DNA from: an uncultured Saprospiraceae bacterium
GTDB taxonomy: Bacteria > Bacteroidota > Bacteroidia > Chitinophagales > Saprospiraceae
Assembly: GCA_937942465.1 (NCBI GenBank)
Contig: CALDEO010000205.1
Coordinates: 1 to 14,313 of the forward strand
Reading direction: 5' to 3'
DNA: 14,313 nucleotides
Part shown: positions 8,824 through 14,313 of the stretch, in pieces
Position numbering within the stretch: the stretch's first letter is position 1
Layout of the letters: each line of letters starts with the position of its first letter
Translations under genes and position numbers: made by a program
The notes under the pieces: generated by a model
What the model was told of the DNA's origin: nothing
The model's input: the letters and a program-made list of their open reading frames with translations, nothing else
Databases searched by the model: none

Positions 8824-10638
8824 TTATCTCCTAATGACATAATCGGGACTGATCAGAAATAAGTATAGACTATAACGTACTCTGTTCCATGCTTCCGTAG
8901 GATCATCAGACATCTGTGACAAAGTGCCTCTGATAATGCCTCGTGTCTCATCTGTAAGTTGGCCATGGCTAAATAATATATCATACTCTCTCAATAAGTT
9001 ATCAGCATCGACAGCTCTCTCGTGTAAGTATTCTGTATCTAGATCTACAGGCTCATCACCAATGGTACCACCCTCCCAGCTATACCAGAGGTTATTCCAA
9101 ATTGTCCAGCCATTGACTTCATTGAGATATCCTATAGATGAGGTAGTATGATGCAACTTAAACTCTGGAGCTACTAGTCCTGACTGTGCGATATCTCCTA
9201 CTGGCTGAAAATCAGTAACATAAAAATTGAATACCGATGGAGCTTGTAGTGCCATCTGCTTGACTGTTTCTAGATATCCATATCCATTATTCCAATACCG
9301 ATCATATACATTATCCTTGGGCAGTGCTCGTGCTACATGCGTATATCGCATGAGGGGCTCTCTCAACCTAGAGTTGTCAGCATCAGATAGATAGCTGCAA
9401 GCTCTAGCTTCTTCATCTAGCAATATTGCTTTGATAACAGATTTCATATCACCTCTTACACCTTCAGTATTGTTATTGAATACTGTGGCAACTCTATTGA
9501 CATAAGCTGGTGATGGATTAGATTTTATGAGTCTTTGTATCAACCTATATGATACAAATGGACCAACATTAGGGTGATTAAATATGATGTCTATCGCTTG
9601 ATTGATATCAACCATTCCATCTTGACCATCAGGAATAACATTGTTCTTTAAAATTGTCTTTTCACCTTGTTCGTGCCACTCATTGTACATTTTCATAGGG
9701 ACATTGCGGTCAATACCGAACAAATCTAAACCAAAATAGGGTTCATCAACCCAGGTTACCCAGTCAGCAAGTGCTCCACCACCTAAGCCTGTGAATACTT
9801 TGGCCAACTCCTTGATATCGTTATTATCATAGGTAGGTATTGCGCTACCATCGGCATCAAGCTTACGTGAGCCGTCATTGTTTAATTCATAAAGTCCAAT
9901 AGAAAACAATTGAAGGATCTCTCTAGCATAATTTTCATCAGGATGTATATTTTCAGACTCAATAGTCTTAGGGTTATTAAGATGGGTCAAATACACTCCC
10001 ATAGAAGGATGCAGTGTCACTTCCGCTAATAAATCTCTATAATTACCAAAAGCATTACGCAATAATATATCATAGTATCCAGCCAATGACTCTCCATAAT
10101 CACCTAATTGACTCCTGCCTGAGATAACTAAAACCTGACTCAATGCATAAGCAAGTTTTTGCCTTAATACATCCTCATTGGTCATAGCTGATGTCCACCA
10201 TGCATAATGAAAATGTAATGCGTAAGGACCAAAAACATCCTCTTCAGGGATATTCGCAGCAGCATAAAGCTGTAATAAATCTGCCCATATATTATCCATC
10301 TGAGCATTCATAAGTGTGCCTTGTAGCATATATTGATTATCAATCCAAGCCTCGAAGTCAAGATCTGTAGCCACTAGTGCATCGATCATCTCTCGATCAG
10401 CACCCATAGTAGCGTGAGATAAAAACCTACTCGCTTCCATCGCATCAGCATCTAGACCTGAGCCATCAATAGTGTTGCCTCCAGTAGTATTAAATGCTGC
10501 CGAACTCGTAGTGACCGTCATACCTGTAGTATTACCTGCACCTAGATACAATACCTCATCTTGTGCTTGTAGGTAATTGCACATACAGCACGTAAGCATA
10601 GCTAAAAAGCTACAATTTAATATTTGATTCTTAATCAT
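8824..10638 (-). CDS. DUF1800 family exported protein (first copy)
   Basis: A 604-residue DUF1800 protein. Residues 1-25 form a Sec signal peptide (LQA|QDE) that is unusually rich in cysteine (four between residues 9 and 20). The core signature HPDENYAREILQLFSIGLY appears near residue 230, followed by IKELAKVFTGLGGG, NVGPFVSYRLIQRLIKSNP, GDMKSVIKAILLDEEAR, REPLMRYTHVARALP and SVFNFYVTDFQPVG. These match the downstream paralog at 6934-8724 block for block, so the pair arose by tandem duplication. Its ATG lies inside the end of the preceding gene (8-bp overlap ATGATTAA), which implies translational coupling to the F5/8 type C-like protein. A 99-bp gap follows before the second copy; I see no terminator in it. 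Biochemical role unknown. Confidence 0.9.
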   Translation of the reverse strand: MIKNQILNCSFLAMLTCCMCNYLQAQDEVLYLGAGNTTGMTVTTSSAAFNTTGGNTIDGSGLDADAMEASRFLSHATMGADREMIDALVATDLDFEAWIDNQYMLQGTLMNAQMDNIWADLLQLYAAANIPEEDVFGPYALHFHYAWWTSAMTNEDVLRQKLAYALSQVLVISGRSQLGDYGESLAGYYDILLRNAFGNYRDLLAEVTLHPSMGVYLTHLNNPKTIESENIHPDENYAREILQLFSIGLYELNNDGSRKLDADGSAIPTYDNNDIKELAKVFTGLGGGALADWVTWVDEPYFGLDLFGIDRNVPMKMYNEWHEQGEKTILKNNVIPDGQDGMVDINQAIDIIFNHPNVGPFVSYRLIQRLIKSNPSPAYVNRVATVFNNNTEGVRGDMKSVIKAILLDEEARACSYLSDADNSRLREPLMRYTHVARALPKDNVYDRYWNNGYGYLETVKQMALQAPSVFNFYVTDFQPVGDIAQSGLVAPEFKLHHTTSSIGYLNEVNGWTIWNNLWYSWEGGTIGDEPVDLDTEYLHERAVDADNLLREYDILFSHGQLTDETRGIIRGTLSQMSDDPTEAWNRVRYSLYLFLISPDYVIRR

Positions 10639-11380
10639 TGCCTATACGTGTTATGGGTTTACTAATAACCTGACCTTTTACGATAATTTGTAAAAAATAA
10701 GAGCCTGAGGCCCATGCTGCTGTTGATATTTTATACGTGCTATTAGCATCAAATTGACCACTATCGACAATACTTCCTAATGCATCTACAATATTAAAGT
10801 CGATCATACCTTGATCTTCCAATTGTATATTCCAGCTCAACTCATCTTGAAACGGATTAGGGAAAACCTCTACTACCGTATCTGCAATTAATTGATCATC
10901 AATATTAGATAAAGCCCCTTTGGTTTCAATACGTATCTCTCCTAGACCATAACATGTACCACCATGATTGTTTAATGCAGTAAGTAAAACATATTGGGCA
11001 TTAAGACCCGATAGGTCCGGTCCAGCAAAACCCTCATAGGTCGAAGACTCAACAGCTTGCGGTATACTGATTGTACCGTAAGTATCCCAGATCACTCCAT
11101 CTATTGAATAATCTATAGCTACTTCATTAAAACCCATTTGGGATTTGTCATACTGATTAAGGTTCCAAATATGGAAGGCCCCAAGCTTATATTGCTTGCC
11201 CAGATCATATTGCACCCAATGGCTTGTGGGTCTAGAGATATTCGGATTGGGAGAGGGCATACAAGATATCCAAACAGCGTCAGTAGTCATGCTATGACGA
11301 TCGGGATAACATTGTGCAAGAGCAAACTGACTCATCGTCAGAAGCAGTACTGTGAACAGTACAAGTGGAGTTGCCTTCAT
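10631..11380 (-). CDS. Secreted F5/8 type C-like protein with T9SS sorting domain
   Basis: A 249-residue exported protein and the first gene of the operon. Residues 1-22 form a Sec signal peptide (ALA|QCY). Residues about 23-155 are a discoidin-like domain homologous to the N-terminal part of the protein at 4158-5408: shared positions include QCYxDRH, WxxYDxGxxYxL, WNxN, YEGxxGPxLxG and GGxCYxLxEIRI. Residues about 168-249 are a T9SS sorting domain (VFPNPFQDELSWNI, VDALGSIVDSG, ASGSYFLQI, end KPITRIGND). The combination predicts a small surface-delivered binding protein, possibly for glycan or cell wall; the ligand is unknown. The stop overlaps the start of the first DUF1800 gene by 8 bp. Confidence 0.83.
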   Translation of the reverse strand: MKATPLVLFTVLLLTMSQFALAQCYPDRHSMTTDAVWISCMPSPNPNISRPTSHWVQYDLGKQYKLGAFHIWNLNQYDKSQMGFNEVAIDYSIDGVIWDTYGTISIPQAVESSTYEGFAGPDLSGLNAQYVLLTALNNHGGTCYGLGEIRIETKGALSNIDDQLIADTVVEVFPNPFQDELSWNIQLEDQGMIDFNIVDALGSIVDSGQFDANSTYKISTAAWASGSYFLQIIVKGQVISKPITRIGND

Positions 11381-11403
11381 ATTGTAACAATAATGGTAGG
11401 CTA

Positions 11404-11411
11404 CTAATATA
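11404..11411 (-). promoter_or_regulatory. Candidate -7 promoter box for the six-gene operon
   Basis: Read on the minus strand, the box is TATATTAG, one mismatch from TAnnTTTG. It ends 23 bp before the ATG at 11380, a spacing similar to that of the boxes before carB and the PfkB kinase. No convincing -33 TTG is found upstream; only a T-run is present. It lies downstream of the terminator at 11472-11502, so it would allow operon transcription independent of that terminator. Confidence 0.3.
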
Positions 11412-11463
11412 GAATAAATCGCGGAAAAAAAAGCTAGAGGAAGTACAATGCTTTAAAAATTGC

Positions 11464-11579
11464 ATAAAAAAAGCCCAAGTGAGACGGCTCTCATCTTGGG
11501 CTCAAAAAAAAACGGGGTGTCACAGCTACGTGACTTTATCTTTATATCAACTAAATGATTGTAATTATCTTTCTGATTA
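11464..11579 (-). ncRNA. Candidate small RNA or attenuator leader upstream of the exported operon
   Basis: On the minus strand a promoter-like pair (11585-11615) is followed by about 115 bp with no usable ORF and then a strong terminator (11472-11502). Between them lies a small hairpin, GTCAC at 11519-11523 with GTGAC at 11530-11534. The arrangement fits a free-standing RNA of about 100-115 nt, or the leader of the operon starting 91 bp further on, with terminator read-through controlling it. A third reading is that the terminator simply ends the transcript of the gene at 11731. No known RNA family is recognised. Confidence 0.35.
11472..11502 (-). terminator. Strong intrinsic terminator, minus strand
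   Basis: Arms AGCCCAAG (11472-11479) and CTTGGGCT (11495-11502) pair perfectly and extend inward through TGAGA and TCTCA with one bulged T around a CGGC loop. On the minus strand the hairpin is followed directly by seven U residues and an A. The plus strand lacks a U-run, so it works leftward only. It stands between the gene at 11731-12126, or the candidate small RNA, and the operon starting at 11380. Confidence 0.88.
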
Positions 11580-11584
11580 CATTA

Positions 11585-11615
11585 CAAAGTAAAGGCTTTT
11601 TTAGTTAAAATCAAA
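11585..11615 (-). promoter_or_regulatory. Candidate promoter within the 350-bp gap
   Basis: Read on the minus strand, TTTG (11612-11615) is followed after 19 bp by TTACTTTG (11585-11592). The Bacteroidota pattern is TTTG or TTG, 17-23 bp, then TAnnTTTG, so only one position mismatches. Transcription would begin near 11579 and run into the terminator at 11502. No gene start lies between. The surrounding sequence is AT-rich, so chance matches are possible. The rest of the gap (11616-11730) shows only a weak hairpin near 11705-11724. Confidence 0.4.
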
Positions 11616-11730
11616 GCGATTAATTTTAAATCACAAAATAAAAATGCTTTAAGTCTTAAATATAGAATATATCAAAATATAATTACTTAGCTCTCAGCAC
11701 ATTAACTAAAAGCTTCTTTTAAGTGAATTC

Positions 11731-12126
11731 TTAATTTTCTTTATTTAAATCCATAGAAATCACACTTGATTTATCTATTGCCAATAAATTAATAGAATAA
11801 CTACCTTTTTCGAATTGTGATAAACTCAAGTGAATTCTTCTTGCATCTACAGGCAATTGAAATTCAATTTCACCATTTTTATTCACCACTTCGATAAATG
11901 CTACCTCTTCTTTTAATGTCAGAGATAACTTGTCAGTAGCTAAGTTGTAACTACTTGACATGATCATAGTAGAAGTCTCTGCTGAATGAACCTTCAATGA
12001 AAAAGCAGAATTCTTAATAATGTCTTTATCCTTTTTAACAGGATCTGTTGCATTAGCATTGAGCATAGCGACACAGAACATTAGTAAGAATGAAAGTTTT
12101 TTAAAATTTAGCTTTGAAGTAAACAT
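11731..12126 (-). CDS. Small exported protein of unknown function
   Basis: A 131-residue protein that I do not recognise with confidence. It has a Sec signal peptide (basic NFKK, then a hydrophobic core, probable cleavage at NANA|TDP). The mature part of about 105 residues alternates short beta-like segments: YNLATDKLSLTLKE, VAFIEVVNKNGEIEFQLPV, RIHLSLSQFEKGSYSINLLAI. This is the pattern of small beta-sandwich proteins of Bacteroidota such as DUF3244 or T9SS-tail-like domains (VxNKNGE ... FEKGSYSINL), but key tail motifs such as PNP are missing. The ATG at 12126 is preferred; a GTG at 12132 would add two residues. A 19-bp palindrome and LytTR-like direct repeats lie upstream, so it is probably regulated on its own. 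It is followed by about 230 bp before the next terminator. Confidence 0.65.
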   Translation of the reverse strand: MFTSKLNFKKLSFLLMFCVAMLNANATDPVKKDKDIIKNSAFSLKVHSAETSTMIMSSSYNLATDKLSLTLKEEVAFIEVVNKNGEIEFQLPVDARRIHLSLSQFEKGSYSINLLAIDKSSVISMDLNKEN

Positions 12127-12162
12127 ATACACAAATTTGAATAGGTGAATTAGAAATCATGA

Positions 12163-12181
12163 ATCGTACAAGTTGTACGAT
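12163..12181. promoter_or_regulatory. Perfect 19-bp palindrome, candidate operator
   Basis: ATCGTACAAGTTGTACGAT has 9-bp perfect arms around one central base. It lies 37 bp upstream of the ATG of the small exported protein, within the region expected for its promoter. It lacks a U-run, so it is not a terminator. A short, GC-containing, perfect dyad in this AT-rich context looks like a binding site for a dimeric regulator. The regulator is unknown. Confidence 0.5.
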
Positions 12182-12198
12182 AACACTTATATAAAAAA

Positions 12199-12230
12199 AT
12201 CAACTTCTAAAAAATTAGAAAATCAACTCT
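12199..12230 (-). promoter_or_regulatory. Candidate LytTR-type direct repeats
   Basis: On the minus strand two 9-mers, AGAGTTGAT (12222-12230) and GAAGTTGAT (12199-12207), are separated by 14 bp. The LytTR site is described as two direct repeats of [TA][AC][CA]GTTN[AG][TG] spaced 12-13 bp apart. Each 9-mer differs at one position, and the spacing is one base longer. They lie about 70-105 bp upstream of the start of the small exported gene. A TTCTAA/TTAGAA hairpin occupies the spacer. A stand-alone LytTR regulator is encoded at 13597-14055. Confidence 0.35.
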
Positions 12231-12369
12231 CTTTATATGGTGCATTAATCATGCCAACATATTATATTTTAATTTAATATGTTATTCTTGTGTAAGTTTA
12301 AGCTATTGAATCCAAAAATAGTGAAATTACGTTTAACAGCCTATTTAGTAGATGTTTTTATATTGTAAA

Positions 12370-13287
12370 TTATTTTAATGTGAAGTTGACTAAATCTTGG
12401 AACTGCTTCGCTCTTTCCTCAATCATACCTTCATTCAACACTTTCAATTTGCTTAAGCTAAACTCTTCTACGCAAAAGGAAGCCATAGTAGAACCATAAA
12501 TAACGGCTCTCTTCATATTCTCAAAACTCATATCATCTGTTTTTGCTAAGTATCCCATAAACCCACCAGCAAATGTATCTCCTGCACCTGTCGGATCAAC
12601 TACTTTGGCTAGAGGTAGAGCCGGCGCATAAAACATCTTCCCTTCATGAAACAATAAAGCTCCATGCTCACCTTTTTTTATAATTAAATACTTAGGTCCC
12701 ATTTTGTGAATAGCTTCTGCAGCACTTACCAGAGAATACTCGCCAGTCAACTGTCTCGCCTCTTCATCATTAATCGTAAGGACATCTACTCTCTTTATTA
12801 CCGCCTTTAACTCATCCATAGCGATATCCATCCAAAAATTCATGGTATCCAGCGCAATCAACTTAACATTACCCTCTAATTGATCTAAAACTTGAGCCTG
12901 TATTGCTGGAGTTAGGTTACCTAACATTACATAATCGCTAGATTTAAAACTTGCTGGTAATATTGGATTAAAATCATCCAAGACATTTAAGTCTGTCGTG
13001 ATCGTATCTCTTTGATTCATATTATCATGATACTCTCCCGCCCAGAAAAATGTTTTTCCATCAGCTTTTACTTCAAGGCCACTAAGATCTACACCACGTG
13101 CCTCAAGTGCATCTAGCTCTGACTTAGGGAAATCATTTCCTATTATTGACACTAGGTTAATGTCTTTAGTAAAATAAGAAGATGACCAAGATATATATGT
13201 ACAAGCACCACCAATTACTTTCTCAGCATGGCCAAACGGTGTTTTAATATCATCAAAAGCTAAAGTACCAACAGTTAATAAACTCAT
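12370..13287 (-). CDS. PfkB/ribokinase-family sugar or nucleoside kinase
   Basis: A 305-residue cytosolic kinase of the PfkB (ribokinase) family, of the usual length, which transfers phosphate from ATP to a sugar or nucleoside hydroxyl. The N-terminus MSLLTVGTLAFDDI gives the first strand, followed by the substrate-side glycine motif GGACTYISWSS near residues 26-36. The C-terminal signature DPTGAGDTFAGG starts at residue 231, with Asp237 as the expected catalytic base and GAG as the anion hole. LTINDEEARQL near the middle and KGEHGALLF are also typical of the family. The substrate cannot be read from sequence; forms very like this are widespread in Bacteroidota. It has its own promoter-like box at 13304-13311 and an inverted repeat just upstream. 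No convincing terminator follows; 243 bp separate it from the next gene on the same strand. Confidence 0.92.
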   Translation of the reverse strand: MSLLTVGTLAFDDIKTPFGHAEKVIGGACTYISWSSSYFTKDINLVSIIGNDFPKSELDALEARGVDLSGLEVKADGKTFFWAGEYHDNMNQRDTITTDLNVLDDFNPILPASFKSSDYVMLGNLTPAIQAQVLDQLEGNVKLIALDTMNFWMDIAMDELKAVIKRVDVLTINDEEARQLTGEYSLVSAAEAIHKMGPKYLIIKKGEHGALLFHEGKMFYAPALPLAKVVDPTGAGDTFAGGFMGYLAKTDDMSFENMKRAVIYGSTMASFCVEEFSLSKLKVLNEGMIEERAKQFQDLVNFTLK

Positions 13288-13303
13288 TTTTTATAATTTT
13301 TTA

Positions 13304-13311
13304 CAAAGGTA
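13304..13311 (-). promoter_or_regulatory. Candidate -7 promoter box of the PfkB-family kinase gene
   Basis: TACCTTTG on the minus strand matches TAnnTTTG exactly and ends 16 bp before the ATG at 13287, giving a leader of about ten nt that is A-rich, as is usual in Bacteroidota. No TTG is visible at the expected -33 distance, where the inverted repeat 13313-13329 and AT-rich sequence lie instead. Confidence 0.5.
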
Positions 13312-13312
13312 T

Positions 13313-13329
13313 TATTATCAGAGATAATA
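13313..13329. promoter_or_regulatory. Inverted repeat abutting the kinase promoter, candidate operator
   Basis: TATTATC and GATAATA form perfect 7-bp arms around AGA. The repeat begins 1 bp upstream (minus-strand sense) of the TACCTTTG box, where a bound protein would compete with RNA polymerase. All-AT arms except one pair make chance occurrence possible. Confidence 0.35.
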
Positions 13330-13391
13330 GAATACTAGTCTCTAACAGTTTATCGATAAAATTTAAACCCGACATACGCTACATATAAAAA

Positions 13392-13426
13392 TAAGTAATG
13401 TTTTAGAATACAAAAAACAATACTTA
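13392..13426. repeat. Long imperfect inverted repeat in the divergent intergenic region
   Basis: Arms TAAGTAATGTTTT (13392-13404) and AAAACAATACTTA (13414-13426) pair at 12 of 13 positions around a 9-nt loop. On the minus strand a run of five U follows one base after the hairpin, so it resembles a weak leftward terminator, yet no gene lies upstream of it on that strand. The 309-bp gap 13288-13596 otherwise holds the kinase promoter and operator, a TTTATCGATAAA palindrome at 13349-13360 and a 6-8-6 inverted repeat TATGAC/GTCATA at 13467-13486. I see no convincing promoter for the LytTR gene. Confidence 0.4.
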
Positions 13427-13596
13427 AGCTACTTATTACACCTATCACATCCACATTTTGACCATTTATGACAACGGGACGTCATACTTTATCAAAGAAA
13501 TTAACAAATAATTATAGTGGATCCTTATAAATTCGTGTCTTAATAAAAACGAGTCACTTCAAGTAAACTGTATTTCCCAAAGTTAAACCCAAACCG

Positions 13597-14055
13597 ATGG
13601 TAGGAGTATCTAAAGTAGTGAACCTTGATAATAAAAATAAACTAAATCCTTTAACAAGGATTGACAAACCATACGATGATAAAGACATAATTGATCTTCA
13701 TCGTGTAGCTAGAAACACTCTTTTCAAAGATTCAAACAATAAACAAGATCATATCTTTATAAAACAGGATAAGCGCCTCGTAAAAGTCTTTTACGATCAA
13801 ATACTCTATTGTGAAAAAGTGGGCGACTATATCTCAATATCTACAGAAAGTGCAAAATATCTAGTTTTACAAGGCATCAACTCACTTATAGATAGATTAG
13901 ACCACGAACATTTTATCAAAGTACACCGATCATTTATTGTGAATAAAGAAAAGATCGAAGATATCGAGGATCACTCTATGCGAATCGGCTCTAAACTCAT
14001 ACCAATAAGCAGAGCATTGAAATCGGAAGTACTAGGCAAAATGAATATTCTTTAG
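13597..14055 (+). CDS. Stand-alone LytTR-type DNA-binding regulator
   Basis: A 152-residue cytosolic transcription regulator. Residues about 52-150 form a LytTR DNA-binding domain: HIFIKQDKRLVKVFYDQILY, CEKVGDYISI, FIKVHRSFIVNKEKIEDI and KLIPISRALKSEVL, where the VHRSFIVN and IPISR motifs are diagnostic. LytTR domains bind pairs of short direct repeats. Residues 1-51 are polar and match no receiver domain, so this is not a classical two-component regulator; it may take its signal from a partner protein or through its N-terminus. No other ATG precedes the domain, so the start at 13597 is likely but not proven. It is divergent from the kinase gene, and the H-NOX gene begins 78 bp downstream on the same strand without a clear terminator between. 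Confidence 0.92.
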   Translation: MVGVSKVVNLDNKNKLNPLTRIDKPYDDKDIIDLHRVARNTLFKDSNNKQDHIFIKQDKRLVKVFYDQILYCEKVGDYISISTESAKYLVLQGINSLIDRLDHEHFIKVHRSFIVNKEKIEDIEDHSMRIGSKLIPISRALKSEVLGKMNIL

Positions 14056-14092
14056 ACTCATATTTGGCAAAAATCTTCTTTTTCTCTTTCAA

Positions 14093-14121
14093 TTGACAAA
14101 GGTTTATTAATTTTAGAATTA
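14093..14121 (+). promoter_or_regulatory. Weak promoter candidate before the H-NOX gene
   Basis: TTGACA at 14093-14098 is followed, 18 bp after its TTG, by TAGAATTA (14114-14121). This resembles a -33/-7 pair but matches TAnnTTTG poorly. It ends 12 bp before the ATG at 14134. If it is not used, the H-NOX gene is probably co-transcribed with the LytTR gene. Confidence 0.25.
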
Positions 14122-14133
14122 AGCTAGAAAAAT

Positions 14134-14313
14134 ATGAAAGGAATAGTTTTTACCGAATTTTTAGAACTTGTGGAGGAAAAATTTGGCTACGAAATGGTGG
14201 ACAAAATCATCAGAGAAAGCGATTTAGAGTCCAATGGAATATATACTTCTATCGGCACCTACGACAGCGCAGAAATGCATACTATGGTGGGCAAACTAAA
14301 TGAACTTACTGAA
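14134..14313 (+). CDS. H-NOX heme nitric oxide/oxygen-binding protein, partial (window ends)
   Basis: The first 60 codons of a gene cut by the window edge. The protein begins MKGIVFTEFLELVEEKFGYE, followed by MVDKIIRESDLESNGIYT and GTYDSAEMHTMV, which match the N-terminal helices of the H-NOX (heme NO-binding) domain. Family members are about 180 residues, bind ferrous heme through a histidine near residue 102 with a YxSxR motif near 131-135, and sense NO or O2. Those residues lie beyond the window, so heme binding cannot be confirmed. Bacterial H-NOX proteins usually act on a neighbouring histidine kinase or cyclic-di-GMP enzyme; here the visible neighbour is a LytTR regulator 78 bp upstream. 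Whether this is a lone domain or a fusion is unknown. Confidence 0.9.
   Translation, partial: MKGIVFTEFLELVEEKFGYEMVDKIIRESDLESNGIYTSIGTYDSAEMHTMVGKLNELTE

Noticed and set aside
6934..10638. Assembly artefact or very recent duplication of DUF1800
   Set aside because: The two copies differ across their whole length at the DNA and protein level, so the duplication is old and real.
12256..12283. 9-bp AT-rich hairpin (AACATATTA/TAATATGTT) as terminator of the kinase gene
   Set aside because: All but one pair per arm are A-T and no U-run follows on the minus strand; it may be chance in AT-rich DNA.
13349..13360. TTTATCGATAAA palindrome as a regulator site
   Set aside because: A 12-bp dyad made mostly of A and T is expected often in this composition, and it is not placed at a recognisable promoter.
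13561..13589. AAGTAAAC and AAGTTAAAC as LytTR autoregulation boxes before the LytTR gene
   Set aside because: The offset is 19 bp, not 21-22, and the first copy lacks the GTT core.
1..14313. Mobile elements, CRISPR arrays, tRNA or rRNA genes
   Set aside because: No transposase or integrase motifs, no regularly spaced direct repeats, and no rRNA or cloverleaf-like sequence were seen on either strand.

Overview
The window looks like chromosomal DNA of an AT-rich member of the Bacteroidota, most plausibly a Saprospiria-like marine or environmental lineage. The evidence is several secreted proteins with Bacteroidota signal peptides, two type IX secretion (T9SS) C-terminal sorting domains, a surface-protein module typical of that group (motif VDWVFVELRD followed by RHRNHLGVM), promoter boxes of the Bacteroidota type (TAnnTTTG), A-rich rather than Shine-Dalgarno leaders, and a short CarB without the regulatory domain. 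The genus is an inference; no rRNA or other marker gene is present.

Layout. (1) 1-2945: carB on the + strand, with its own promoter-like box and a strong bidirectional terminator. (2) 2967-11380: six tightly spaced minus-strand genes, read right to left: a discoidin-like (F5/8 type C) protein with a T9SS tail, two tandem DUF1800 proteins, a Tat-exported DUF1501 protein, a second discoidin-like protein with a surface module and duplicated dockerin-like tail repeats, and a T9SS-tailed beta-sandwich protein. All six have export signals. (3) 11381-11730: a 350-bp gap with a promoter-like element, a small hairpin and a strong terminator on the minus strand but no ORF, which could be a small RNA or an attenuator leader for the operon. 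(4) 11731-13287: a small exported protein of unknown function and a PfkB-family sugar or nucleoside kinase, both minus strand, with palindromes and direct repeats in their upstream regions. (5) 13597-14313: a stand-alone LytTR DNA-binding regulator followed on the same strand by the first 60 codons of an H-NOX heme gas sensor, cut by the window edge.

How they may work together. CarB serves pyrimidine and arginine synthesis and is unrelated to the rest. The six-gene block appears to be one exported system: a putative metal-dependent hydrolase of the alkaline-phosphatase/sulfatase fold (DUF1501) and two DUF1800 partners of unknown biochemical role, bracketed by carbohydrate- or surface-binding-type proteins, two of them predicted T9SS cargo. 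The substrate is unknown. The LytTR/H-NOX pair suggests gas (NO or O2) responsive regulation. LytTR-like direct repeats upstream of the small exported gene are a possible, unproven target.
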